From the NCBI RefSeq assembly GCF_004217115.1, contig NZ_SHKN01000001.1, forward strand, positions 434,001-498,000: DNA of 64,000 nt. The letters run 5' to 3'. The translations under genes and the position numbers were made by a program. Source of the DNA: Ancylomarina subtilis. Lineage in GTDB: Bacteria; Bacteroidota; Bacteroidia; Bacteroidales; Marinifilaceae. This document shows positions 17,005 to 25,878 of this stretch, one piece after another. Within the stretch, counting starts at the first letter, position 1. Each line of letters starts with the position of its first letter. Under the pieces are notes generated by a model. It did not search any database and was not told the DNA's origin. It saw nothing but the letters and a program-made list of their open reading frames with translations.

Positions 17005-19002
17005 ATGACGTTTCAAGAACAAATCTTACAAGGGATTCCAGCAGAATTACCTGTAAAGAAAGCTTATCCAAAGGATGCCAACCGTGCACCTAAGAGAAAA
17101 GATATTTTATCTGTTGAAGAAAAGCAATTGGCTATACGCAATGCCTTGCGTTATTTTCCAAAGCCCTGGCATAAGGAGTTAGCCACTGAATTTGCTCAGG
17201 AATTATTGGATTATGGTCGTATTTATATGTACCGTTTCAAGCCTGATTATAAAATTTATGCTCGTCCAATCGAAGAGTATCCTGCTCAGTCGCAGCAGGC
17301 TGCCGGTATCATGATGATGATGCAAAACAACCTGGATCCGGCTGTTGCTCAGCATCCTGAAGAGTTGATTACCTATGGTGGAAACGGTGCTGTATTCCAA
17401 AACTGGGCGCAGTATTTGCTAACCATGCAGTATTTGGCAACCATGACTGACGAGCAAACACTTCATATGTATTCCGGTCACCCAATGGGATTATTTCCAT
17501 CATCAAAAGGGGCACCTCGTGTGATTGTAACCAATGGTTTGGTTATTCCGAATTACTCGTCACCTGATCATTGGGAAAAATTTAATGCATTAGGTGTATC
17601 TCAGTATGGACAGATGACTGCAGGTTCTTTCATGTATATCGGTCCACAGGGGATTGTTCACGGAACAACCATTACAGTAATGAATGCTTTCCGTAAAATC
17701 TTGAAAAAAGGAGAGACGCCTGCTGGAAAGATTTTCCTAACAGCTGGTTTGGGTGGTATGAGTGGTGCTCAGCCAAAGGCCGGTAATATTGCAGGTTGTA
17801 TCACCATTGCTGCAGAAGTAAACCCTAAGGCTGCGACTAAGCGTCATGAGCAAGGATGGGTTGATATCCTAATCGACTCTATGGACGAGCTGATTGCTCG
17901 TGTAAAACAAGCTCAGGAAGCTAAAGAAGTTGTTTCAATAGCCTTTATTGGTAATGTGGTTGATGTTTGGGAGCGTTTTGATCAGGAAGATATCTTTATT
18001 CATGTGGGTTCCGATCAGACTTCACTTCATATTCCATGGACAGGCGGTTACTATCCTGTAGATACCTCTTATGAAGAATCAAACCGATTGATTCGTGAAG
18101 AGCCGGAAGTGTTTAAAGAGAAAGTACAGGCAACCTTACGTCGTCATGCGGCTGCGGTGAATAATCACACTGCTAAAGGCACATATTTCTTCGATTACGG
18201 AAATGCTTTCTTATTGGAAGCTTCACGTGCAGGTGCTGATATCATGGCAGAAAATGGCATTGATTTCAGATATAAATCATACGTTCAGGATATTTTAGGC
18301 CCAATGTGTTTCGATTATGGTTTCGGACCATTCCGTTGGGTATGTGCTTCGGGTAAGCCTGAGGATTTGGACATGACTGATGAAATTGCAATGCAGGTTC
18401 TAACAGAAATCAAAGAGAATTCTCCTGAAGAGATTCAGTTGCAGATGCAGGATAATATCACTTGGATTAAAGAAGCAAAACAAAACAAGATGGTTGTGGG
18501 ATCTCAGGCTCGTATTTTATATGCCGATGCCGAAGGACGCTCGAAAATTGCTGAAGCCTTTAATAATGCCATTGCTGCCGGTAAGATTGGACCTGTTGTA
18601 TTGGGTCGTGATCATCACGATGTGAGTGGAACTGACTCGCCATACCGTGAAACATCAAACATTTACGATGGTTCTAAGTTTACAGCTGATATGTCGATTC
18701 ACAATGTGATTGGTGACAGCTTTAGAGGCGCAACCTGGGTATCTATCCACAATGGTGGTGGTGTAGGTTGGGGCGAAGTCATGAACGGTGGTTTCGGTAT
18801 GTTACTTGACGGAACACCAGAAGCGGATGCCCGTCTTAAAAGCATGTTGTTTTACGATGTAAACAATGGTATTGCCCGTCGTTCATGGGCGAGAAACGAT
18901 GAGGCCATGTTCGCTATCAAGCGTGAGATGGAACGTCGTCCTGACCTAAAGGTGACTTTGCCTAACCTTGTTGAAGATGATTTGTTAGCTGATCTTTTTT
19001 AA
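17005..19002 (+). CDS. hutU: Urocanate hydratase
   Basis: Converts urocanate to imidazolone propionate, the second step of histidine degradation, using tightly bound NAD+. The 665 residues are close to the long eukaryote-like urocanase form (about 670) rather than the roughly 555-residue proteobacterial form. Family motifs are plain: GLGGMSGAQPKA for NAD binding (about residue 248), the HYPVD-like GGYYPVDTSYEE, FDYGFGPFRWVCASG with the conserved Cys (about 450) and GRDHHDVSGTDSP near the C-terminus. No other hut genes lie in the window. A LysR gene is divergent. The cell also has a full his biosynthesis operon, so synthesis and breakdown must be balanced. Confidence 0.96.
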   Translation: MTFQEQILQGIPAELPVKKAYPKDANRAPKRKDILSVEEKQLAIRNALRYFPKPWHKELATEFAQELLDYGRIYMYRFKPDYKIYARPIEEYPAQSQQAAGIMMMMQNNLDPAVAQHPEELITYGGNGAVFQNWAQYLLTMQYLATMTDEQTLHMYSGHPMGLFPSSKGAPRVIVTNGLVIPNYSSPDHWEKFNALGVSQYGQMTAGSFMYIGPQGIVHGTTITVMNAFRKILKKGETPAGKIFLTAGLGGMSGAQPKAGNIAGCITIAAEVNPKAATKRHEQGWVDILIDSMDELIARVKQAQEAKEVVSIAFIGNVVDVWERFDQEDIFIHVGSDQTSLHIPWTGGYYPVDTSYEESNRLIREEPEVFKEKVQATLRRHAAAVNNHTAKGTYFFDYGNAFLLEASRAGADIMAENGIDFRYKSYVQDILGPMCFDYGFGPFRWVCASGKPEDLDMTDEIAMQVLTEIKENSPEEIQLQMQDNITWIKEAKQNKMVVGSQARILYADAEGRSKIAEAFNNAIAAGKIGPVVLGRDHHDVSGTDSPYRETSNIYDGSKFTADMSIHNVIGDSFRGATWVSIHNGGGVGWGEVMNGGFGMLLDGTPEADARLKSMLFYDVNNGIARRSWARNDEAMFAIKREMERRPDLKVTLPNLVEDDLLADLF

Positions 19003-19023
19003 AGATTAGTTTTGTGTAAAGGG

Positions 19024-19060
19024 AAAATGGGTTTAGGTACGTTCTGAGCCCATTTTTATA
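19024..19060 (+). terminator. Terminator after hutU
   Basis: AAATGGGTTTAG pairs with CTGAGCCCATTT (two G-U pairs), followed by TTATACC. A second hairpin, AATCCCGGC/GCCGGGATT, follows at 19083-19110. Confidence 0.75.
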
Positions 19061-19270
19061 CCTTTCTAAAATTTTAAGAATTAATCCCGGCTGGTTTTCT
19101 GGCCGGGATTATTATTTATATGCATTCTAACTTGCTCATACAGGACTGTTTGACATGATTAAACCTGCATTTTTTAATAAAATATTGATGAAATTGGCGT
19201 AAATTTAGAAGTGATTCATCCTCGATAAAGCATTTAATAAAAAACAATATTCACTCAATATTTTAAAATT

Positions 19271-19792
19271 ATGCTTATTCAAAAACAATTTTCGATGAGA
19301 TGGCTAACGGTGGTATTGATGATGTGCCTCGTATTTAGCGTGAATTCCTGTAAGAATGATGATGATGATAATGGTGACAATGCGACACCATCCCATGTTG
19401 GAACCTGGCAGTTACTTGATGATGGAGGACTTGAAAAACAAGTTCTGGTCATCACCGAAAGCACATTTAAAATGACCGCGTCAGTATATATTGAAGATGA
19501 ATGGGTCGATTTTATGATTGTTGAAGGTAGCTATTCGGTAGATGGAAATATTTTTATGCTTACGATTACCAGGCTTGGAGTGATTGCTGATGAGGAGACC
19601 TATGAAATGGTTTATTTTACCCCTGATGATCTCGAAGAATGGGAATTGCTTTTAGAAGAAGAATTTGAAATGGAAGATCATTTTGAAGCCAAATTTGTGG
19701 TTTCAGGTAATAAACTGACCATCATAACCGATGATAATGATGATGGTGTTTTTGATCCTATTGAAGAAGGGGAGACTTTTACCAAGCTTTAG
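19271..19792 (+). CDS. Lipocalin-like lipoprotein
   Basis: 173-residue lipoprotein. A hydrophobic signal (WLTVVLMMCLVFSVNSC) ends in the lipobox VNSC, followed by an acidic Asp/Asn-rich linker (NDDDDNGDN). The body begins HVGTWQLLDDGG and continues in alternating beta strands, as in the lipocalin-like domains common in Bacteroidota surface lipoproteins. The C-terminus contains DDNDDGVFDPIEEGE, an acidic loop that could bind calcium. The ATG at 19271 gives an eight-residue leader before a second Met; either start keeps the signal peptide. Monocistronic, with its own terminator. Confidence 0.8.
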   Translation: MLIQKQFSMRWLTVVLMMCLVFSVNSCKNDDDDNGDNATPSHVGTWQLLDDGGLEKQVLVITESTFKMTASVYIEDEWVDFMIVEGSYSVDGNIFMLTITRLGVIADEETYEMVYFTPDDLEEWELLLEEEFEMEDHFEAKFVVSGNKLTIITDDNDDGVFDPIEEGETFTKL

Positions 19793-19863
19793 TAGAAGGA
19801 ATCATAAATCGTATAAAATCAGGATTTGGTTCAATTTGATTGAGACCGGTTTGCCCAAAATAG

Positions 19864-19899
19864 AAAGTGGACTCAGATATGTTCTGAGCCCACTTTTCT
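19864..19899 (+). terminator. Terminator after the lipocalin-like gene
   Basis: AAAGTGGACTCAG pairs with CTGAGCCCACTTT (one mismatch), followed by TCTGTTT. It resembles the hutU terminator in its CTGAGCCCA arm. Confidence 0.75.
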
Positions 19900-19972
19900 G
19901 TTTGTGATAATGGGAGAGGGAATCGCTTTTCATTTTAAATCTTGATCGACTTGTAAGGTCTAAAACTATCGT

Positions 19973-20048
19973 TAATGGTCTTGCTAATTTTGTGGGCGAT
20001 TCAAAGAGTTGTCTTATCTACCGACCGAAAGGAAATCACGAAACGAAG
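19973..20048 (+). repeat. 76-bp dispersed repeat, copy 1
   Basis: The block TAATGGTCTTGCTAA ... GTGGGCGATT ... AGTTGTCTTAT ... ACCGACCGAAAGG ... ATCACGAAACGAAG recurs at 43301-43376 in the same orientation with roughly 85% identity by eye. It is noncoding in both places. Its nature is unknown. Confidence 0.7.
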
Positions 20049-20186
20049 GAATTATTGTTCAACTTTAGGATTTTTTCCACACATCTGTATTTTTCATAAA
20101 TAAACTTTTATTATGACAATAAAAAATCTTAACTTTTGCGTCACCAAAGAATTATAAGAAAACCCAAACCCTAAAAAAACTTTTAT

Positions 20187-21722
20187 ATGAACAATGAATT
20201 TTCAAGAAGAGAGTTTATCCGAACAGGATCTGTCTCTCTTGCGGGAATGGCAATTTTACCCTCATTCTTAAGTCTGGGATGTAATCGTATTACTGAACAA
20301 TCGGGCTTAGAGGAGTATTACGCTCATTTTAATGTTGACAGAGAAATGCTGCAAAAAGTTATGGCTGAAGCCTTATCAAGAGGAGGAGATTATTGTGATC
20401 TGTATTTCGAACATTCTCTTTCAAACAATGTTGGGCTTCAGGATAAGCAAGTAAATAGTGCTGGATCCAACATTGACTATGGTGTAGGAGTACGTGTATT
20501 GAAAGGAGATCAGACCGGTTATGCTTTCTCAGAAGAGATTACTTTAGATGCTATGAAGAAAGTAGCAAAAACTGCAGCTAGTATTGCAAATGAAAACAAA
20601 AAGTTTCCACCTATTAATTTGCAGGAAAGGGTACATCCTGAGTTCTGTAAGATTAAAACGTCCTGGGAGGATGTATCCATCAAACAAAAAATCCCATATC
20701 TCCAAAAATTGAACGATAAGGTTTTCAGTTTGGATGATAAAGTAGCTAAGGTTCAGGTTTATCTGAACGATAGTTCTTCATATATTCTTTTTGCGAATTC
20801 AGAAGGTGTGGTCAGTTTTGATTATCGCCCTATGGTTAGTTTTATTGCTGTTTGTGTGATGGAAAAAGGTGATAGACGAGAAGATTTCTTTGCATCACGT
20901 TCCATGAGAATAGGCTATGAATATATAAATGAAGAACTTTTGGATGAAATAGCGAATGAAGTGGTAGAGGGCGCCAATAAACAATTTGAAGCTGTAAAAC
21001 CCAAAGCAGGTCAGATGGAAGTTGTTTTAGCTGCAGGCGGATCTGGTATTTTATTGCACGAGGCTATGGGTCATGCCTTTGAAGCTGATTTTAATCGCAA
21101 GGGAACATCAATCTTTAGTGATAAAATGGGGCAAAAGGTTGGAGAAGACTTTGTGAACATCATTGATGATGGAACAAATCCAAATTATAGGGGAACTCTG
21201 AATATTGATGACGAGGGAATCCTTACCCAAAAAACAAAGATGGTGGAAAATGGTGTGTTAACCAGTTATCTGCACGATAGAATTAGTGCAAAACATTATA
21301 ATGTGGCGCCAACAGGAAATGGGCGTCGTGAGTCCTTCCGATATGCACCAATTCCTCGTATGAGGAATACATACATGGAAGCTGGCCCTCACAGCAGAGA
21401 AGATATTATTTCAAGTGTAAAGGATGGTATCTATGTCGACACATTTACGAACGGACAAGTTCAAATTGGAGCCGGTGATTTTACGTTCTATGTGAAATCG
21501 GGTTATTTAATTGAAAATGGTAAACTGACCCAACCGATAAAAGATGTCAATCTGATTGGTAATGGGCCTGAAGCTCTTCGCCAAATCTCAATGGTAGGTA
21601 ATGATTTGAAAATTGATTGTGGTACAGGAACCTGTGGTAAGGGAGGACAAGGTGTCCCCGTTTCTATGGGATTGCCAACAGTTAAAGTAACACAGCTAAC
21701 TGTTGGTGGTACGAATGCTTAA
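20187..21722 (+). CDS. tldD: TldD family metalloprotease with a Tat-type lipoprotein signal
   Basis: 511-residue TldD homologue, partner of the TldE-type protein encoded 45 bp downstream; together such pairs form a heterodimeric Zn protease that degrades unfolded peptides. The Zn motif HEAMGH with the following Glu-containing helix (HAFEADF) is near residue 292. Unusually, the N-terminus reads SRREFIRTGSVSLAGMAILP and then SFLSLGC: a twin-arginine motif, a hydrophobic stretch and a lipobox-like Cys. Classical TldD is cytoplasmic, so this copy appears to be exported. The start at 20187 puts the RR motif at residues 7-8, as expected for Tat substrates. Confidence 0.88.
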   Translation: MNNEFSRREFIRTGSVSLAGMAILPSFLSLGCNRITEQSGLEEYYAHFNVDREMLQKVMAEALSRGGDYCDLYFEHSLSNNVGLQDKQVNSAGSNIDYGVGVRVLKGDQTGYAFSEEITLDAMKKVAKTAASIANENKKFPPINLQERVHPEFCKIKTSWEDVSIKQKIPYLQKLNDKVFSLDDKVAKVQVYLNDSSSYILFANSEGVVSFDYRPMVSFIAVCVMEKGDRREDFFASRSMRIGYEYINEELLDEIANEVVEGANKQFEAVKPKAGQMEVVLAAGGSGILLHEAMGHAFEADFNRKGTSIFSDKMGQKVGEDFVNIIDDGTNPNYRGTLNIDDEGILTQKTKMVENGVLTSYLHDRISAKHYNVAPTGNGRRESFRYAPIPRMRNTYMEAGPHSREDIISSVKDGIYVDTFTNGQVQIGAGDFTFYVKSGYLIENGKLTQPIKDVNLIGNGPEALRQISMVGNDLKIDCGTGTCGKGGQGVPVSMGLPTVKVTQLTVGGTNA

Positions 21723-21767
21723 TGAAGCATTAGAGTTTACTTTTAATCAATTTAAAAAGAAGTTTCG

Positions 21768-23084
21768 ATGAAAGACAATAAAAAAATGGAATTGGCCCAA
21801 TGGGCTTCCAAATATGCCAAAGAAAATGGCGCAAAAGAAGTTTCAGTTTCGGTTTCTGATTCTAAGGAATCGGAAGTAGAAGTCAGAAAGCAAAAAATAG
21901 AAAAAATACAGGAATCAATCCAAAGTGGATTAAGCCTTAAGCTTTATGTGAACGGAAAATACTCGACACATTCCACGAATCGACTTGACAAGAATGATCT
22001 TGAGAAATTTATCAAGGAGGCTATCCTGGGAACGAATTATTTAGCTGAAGATCAATACCGTTCTTTACCCGATCGTCATCTTTGTTATGATGGGACCGAA
22101 AAGGATTTGAAACTTTTTGATTCGCGTTATGATTCAATTGATCCTCGTCAGAAAATTGATTTGGCAATGCAAGTTGAGGCTGAAACAACAGGTATGGATG
22201 AACGAATTATTAGCGTTAGCGGATCTTATAATGATGGATCTTACCGTAGTTATTTAGTGTTGAGTAATGGTGTTGAGGGTTTCAAAGAATCAACATCATA
22301 TTCTGTTAGCGCAAGCGCATCTATAAATGGTGGAGATAGTCGTCCAAGTGATTATCATTATAAAACCGCAAGATTTTGGGATCAATTATCAGGAGAAGGT
22401 GTTGGGAAATATGCCGTTGAAAGAGCTTTAAGGAAAATTGGAGCCAAAACAATTAAGTCGGGAAAAATGCAAATGCTGATTGAAAATAGATCAGTAGGCC
22501 GTGTACTGAGTTCTCTTCTTCAACCGATGTATGCTTATAATATTCAGCAAAAAAGATCCTTTTTAGATGGAAAGATTGGTCATAAAATTGCTTCTGATTT
22601 ATTGAGTATTACCGATAATCCATTTATTGAATCAGGACGCAATTCGCGATTGTATGATAGGGATGGTTTGGCTGCTCGTAAAATGACGGTCATAGAGAAT
22701 GGTATACTTCAAACTTATTATATTGGTGATTATTACGGTAAGAAGTTAGATATGGAACCAACTTCAAGCTCGGCATCTAATCTGATTTTTGAACCGGGAG
22801 ATAAAGACTTATCAGCCTTGACCAAAGAGATGAATGAAGGTATTTTGGTAACGGGTTTTAACGGAGGTAATTCAAATTCTGCAACGGGTGATTTCTCGGT
22901 TGGCGTAGAGGGGTTTTATGTTAAAAAAGGAGAAATGCTTCATCCTGTATCGGGTATGAACATTTCCGGAAATCACAAAGAAATTTGGAATAATCTAGTT
23001 GCCATTGGTAACGATCCATTAACAGATCGTGGCTGGCAAACACCAAGCATGATGTTTGAAGGTATTGGTTTCAGTGGATTATAA
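21768..23084 (+). CDS. tldE: TldE/PmbA family protease subunit
   Basis: 438 residues, homologous to TldE/PmbA, the subunit without the zinc motif that pairs with TldD. The N-terminal domain (AKENGAKEVSVSVSDSKESE) and the C-terminal beta-rich domain ending NLVAIGNDPLTDRGWQTPSM are typical. No signal peptide is visible (it starts MKDNKKMELAQWASKYAKEN), in contrast to the upstream TldD. Co-transcribed with tldD and followed by a strong terminator. The pair resembles TldD/E proteins that process peptides such as microcins or CcdA in enterobacteria; the substrate here is unknown. Confidence 0.88.
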   Translation: MKDNKKMELAQWASKYAKENGAKEVSVSVSDSKESEVEVRKQKIEKIQESIQSGLSLKLYVNGKYSTHSTNRLDKNDLEKFIKEAILGTNYLAEDQYRSLPDRHLCYDGTEKDLKLFDSRYDSIDPRQKIDLAMQVEAETTGMDERIISVSGSYNDGSYRSYLVLSNGVEGFKESTSYSVSASASINGGDSRPSDYHYKTARFWDQLSGEGVGKYAVERALRKIGAKTIKSGKMQMLIENRSVGRVLSSLLQPMYAYNIQQKRSFLDGKIGHKIASDLLSITDNPFIESGRNSRLYDRDGLAARKMTVIENGILQTYYIGDYYGKKLDMEPTSSSASNLIFEPGDKDLSALTKEMNEGILVTGFNGGNSNSATGDFSVGVEGFYVKKGEMLHPVSGMNISGNHKEIWNNLVAIGNDPLTDRGWQTPSMMFEGIGFSGL

Positions 23085-23102
23085 TATTTGAATAATAAGC
23101 TT

Positions 23103-23134
23103 AAAGAGCCCTGTCAGTTTGATAGGGCTCTTTT
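23103..23134 (+). terminator. Rho-independent terminator
   Basis: AAAGAGCCCT pairs with AGGGCTCTTT, followed by TGTTG. It ends the tldD-tldE transcript. Confidence 0.85.
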
Positions 23135-23137
23135 GTT

Positions 23138-23273
23138 GCTGATAACGGTAAATTGTATGAGTAGTGCCGAATTTCGAAGCTCTTTCTTGTCGAACCGAGA
23201 TGAGCTTTGATACGAGAACCGAAGCTCAAATTACGCACATCACTCGGCATTACTTATACAAAATGTTGGCTGC
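23138..23273 (+). repeat. attC-like imperfect hairpin, left boundary of the defence-like cassette
   Basis: TTGTATGAGTAGTGCCGA (23153-23170) pairs with TCGGCATTACTTATACAA (23244-23261). Outside this, GCTGATAAC (23138-23146) pairs in seven of nine positions with GTTGGCTGC (23265-23273). The layout (outer boxes ending AAC/GTT, unpaired bases, imperfect long stem) recalls integron attC sites, though the boxes do not match the strict consensus. It lies 10 bp from the stop codon of the helicase gene. A related element is at 35430-35520, and the box ACGTTGGCTGC recurs inverted at 28573-28583. Confidence 0.5.
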
Positions 23274-23283
23274 TGGGTGCATT

Positions 23284-25878
23284 TTACGCCAACTTACTAA
23301 CCTCATCTATTTCTACATAATACTTCTTTTTATCTCGCTTCATATCTTTTAACAATTGTCCTTTGTTGTATCCAGATAATAAATCATTTTCTATGATAAG
23401 GTGTTTTTTAAAATGTTTAAATATGGTATTTGCCGTATGTCTTGATAATCCAATATTTTGTAGCCCTATCACAATAGAATGCCTAGTTCCATATTCTAAA
23501 TATGTAGCCCAGTTTATTCCTGCCTTTTCTTCTCCTAAAAAATGCACTAACAATTGATGATAATGGTTAAAATATCTTTCAAGTTTAAATCTTAAACTTG
23601 ATTCAATATCTTCCAAAAGTGAGTTAATCTCAATATTAATATGCAAAGGGTTATCAATATCAAATAAAACAGATGATTTTGGATCTCTTGTTAGCCATAT
23701 ATCTTCACCTCGTTCATGCTTTCTTTCAAGCCTTTCATTTATGATTAGATTTAAGGGAGTATCAGATATCCACTTATTCATTAAAAAAGCCCAATATTTT
23801 AATCTTGCATTGGGGTTACCATTAGATGAACAGAATCCTTTTTCATTGATTTTCCATTCATACCATTCTTGAAAGTTCTCTAGTTGACTAAGAATATTGT
23901 CGTAACCAACTTGAGGTAATTTAAATTGAGTTGGATTGTCTTTAATTTTATAATAAATCTCTCTTTGGATTTTGAGACTTAATGATTTGTACGAAGTCAA
24001 TACGGATAGAGGTACATCTTTTACCTTATCCGCATTTTTCTTAGCTAATTCTATAATCTTATCATGATTTAATTTGACAAACTCTCTTAACAAAAAACTT
24101 TCATTATAATTATCAAATCTCATTGTATCAATGGTGATTATATTAGCTATATACTCTAATATTTTTTGTTCTTTTTTAGTGTCCTTGATACCATTTTTTA
24201 AAACTTCCTCAATTGCTTTAAGATTTTTCTGTACTCTAGTTAAAACTATTGGAGTAGCTTTTGTTTGTTCTTTTTTTAATATATCTAAACTGACAGTATT
24301 TTCTGAATTGATGTAACAAAAAACGTTTCCTGAAAATTCCTTCATAAAACGACCTGCTCGACCAGCTAAGTTCCAAAAATTAATAGACTTTGAAGAATTA
24401 TTAATATTATTGGCATCCTTAGCTGTTTTAAATCTTTCCTTCCCAGGAATAATAAATATATTTCTAATAGGCATATTTACACCTTCCAACAAAGTTGAAG
24501 TAGAGAATAAAAATTTGATTTTTCTTTTTCTAAATAAATCTTCAACTATATTGCGCACAGCTTGCGGCAATTTTCCATGATGATAAGCCACTCCCTTTTT
24601 TAAGAATTTTCGCAAATAATACTCATCATGAATATAATCTTTAATAATCCGTCTTGCTCTTTTAATTTCATCACATTGCTCAACATCTTCAAGAATATCA
24701 TAGAATTCCTTTGCATTATCCACGACTAATCTAGGACTATTACAATAAATTAAATTTGAATCTCTAGATTCTCCAATTTTATAGATTGAATTTAGAATAT
24801 CAGAGCAATACTTCTTATTAATTTTTGATAATTCTATATAGTTACCCCCTTCATTGTACTTCACACTTGATTTTGATGTATCAATTAAATAAAAATTTTG
24901 CGATACAGGAGTCTCAATAGTAGAATAACTATTTGATTCTGACAAGTGAAATAGTTTTAAAAATGTTTCTGGATTTGCAATATTTGGTGATGCAAAAAAC
25001 ACTCTCATTTTTGGAAATTTCTTCAATGCAATATCAATTGCTGAGTATTCTGTAATTGCCCTATCATCATTGCTTGTCAATTTATGGGCTTCATCAACGA
25101 ACAAAATATCAATCGAAGGACTACCATTTTGAGAAAGGTAACTATGTAATCGTTCTGGAGTTAAAACAAATATATTATTCTCTTCAGCTTCAACATTAAT
25201 ACTCTTGACTACATTGGAGTTTGTATAAATCTTAAAATTATTATCCTTTAAGAGATCCCCAAATTCCGCATGAAGTTCTTGAGAAAATTGAGTAATTAAC
25301 GCTCTACTTGGAACAATAACTACCAAAATTTTTACTTTTTTGTCAATTATTTGTTTTTCAATAAATTTTTGTATCAAAAATGATTTTCCCATTGAAGTTG
25401 GGCCTGAAAAACTGAAACAATTAGCCGAAAACATTTTTGTAAACAAATCATACTGGGAATCTGTAAATAATTTTTTCCCATCTGGTGTTATATGGCTCTC
25501 AAGTTTTATATTCTTTTCTAGTTCACGATCAAAAGGTAGTTCTGCTTTATCTTTTAATAAGTCACTAGAAGCAAACAAACCAAGTTTTATAAAAACAGCA
25601 TATGCAACCCTTAAGTATCTCTCGTCATCTTTATAAGAATCATATAAAAGACTAATGATTGAATAAGCTTTATTTCTTGCTATTGATTCCGTTGAATTGG
25701 ATAATATATCAATAAATCTTAATATGTCTGAAAATTCCTTATTTGTAAGTTCTATATTATTTCCTTGTCCAAATAAGGAATTGGAATAAAGCAAAATTAT
25801 TTTTTCATTTAATTCCTTAAAATAACCATCAACTAAAACATCTTCAGCTAATTTATTACCAAATCTGTTCATCTTCAT
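23284..25878 (-). CDS. Ski2-like DEAD/DEAH-box helicase (HamB-like)
   Basis: 864-residue superfamily 2 helicase. Walker A is GPTSMGKS (159-166), motif Ia VPSRALI (189-195), then LTPERL (239-244) and the Walker B box DEAH (262-265). The second RecA domain has LLEGVNMP and NLAGRAGRF (motif VI), the pattern of Ski2-like enzymes. A helical N-terminal region precedes the motor, and a long C-terminal region without recognised domains follows. It is the last gene of a three-gene unit and overlaps the protease gene by 4 bp. The size and the partner suggest HamB, the helicase sensor of Hachiman defence. Another Ski2-like DNA or RNA helicase is possible. Confidence 0.8.
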   Translation of the reverse strand: MKMNRFGNKLAEDVLVDGYFKELNEKIILLYSNSLFGQGNNIELTNKEFSDILRFIDILSNSTESIARNKAYSIISLLYDSYKDDERYLRVAYAVFIKLGLFASSDLLKDKAELPFDRELEKNIKLESHITPDGKKLFTDSQYDLFTKMFSANCFSFSGPTSMGKSFLIQKFIEKQIIDKKVKILVVIVPSRALITQFSQELHAEFGDLLKDNNFKIYTNSNVVKSINVEAEENNIFVLTPERLHSYLSQNGSPSIDILFVDEAHKLTSNDDRAITEYSAIDIALKKFPKMRVFFASPNIANPETFLKLFHLSESNSYSTIETPVSQNFYLIDTSKSSVKYNEGGNYIELSKINKKYCSDILNSIYKIGESRDSNLIYCNSPRLVVDNAKEFYDILEDVEQCDEIKRARRIIKDYIHDEYYLRKFLKKGVAYHHGKLPQAVRNIVEDLFRKRKIKFLFSTSTLLEGVNMPIRNIFIIPGKERFKTAKDANNINNSSKSINFWNLAGRAGRFMKEFSGNVFCYINSENTVSLDILKKEQTKATPIVLTRVQKNLKAIEEVLKNGIKDTKKEQKILEYIANIITIDTMRFDNYNESFLLREFVKLNHDKIIELAKKNADKVKDVPLSVLTSYKSLSLKIQREIYYKIKDNPTQFKLPQVGYDNILSQLENFQEWYEWKINEKGFCSSNGNPNARLKYWAFLMNKWISDTPLNLIINERLERKHERGEDIWLTRDPKSSVLFDIDNPLHINIEINSLLEDIESSLRFKLERYFNHYHQLLVHFLGEEKAGINWATYLEYGTRHSIVIGLQNIGLSRHTANTIFKHFKKHLIIENDLLSGYNKGQLLKDMKRDKKKYYVEIDEVSKLA

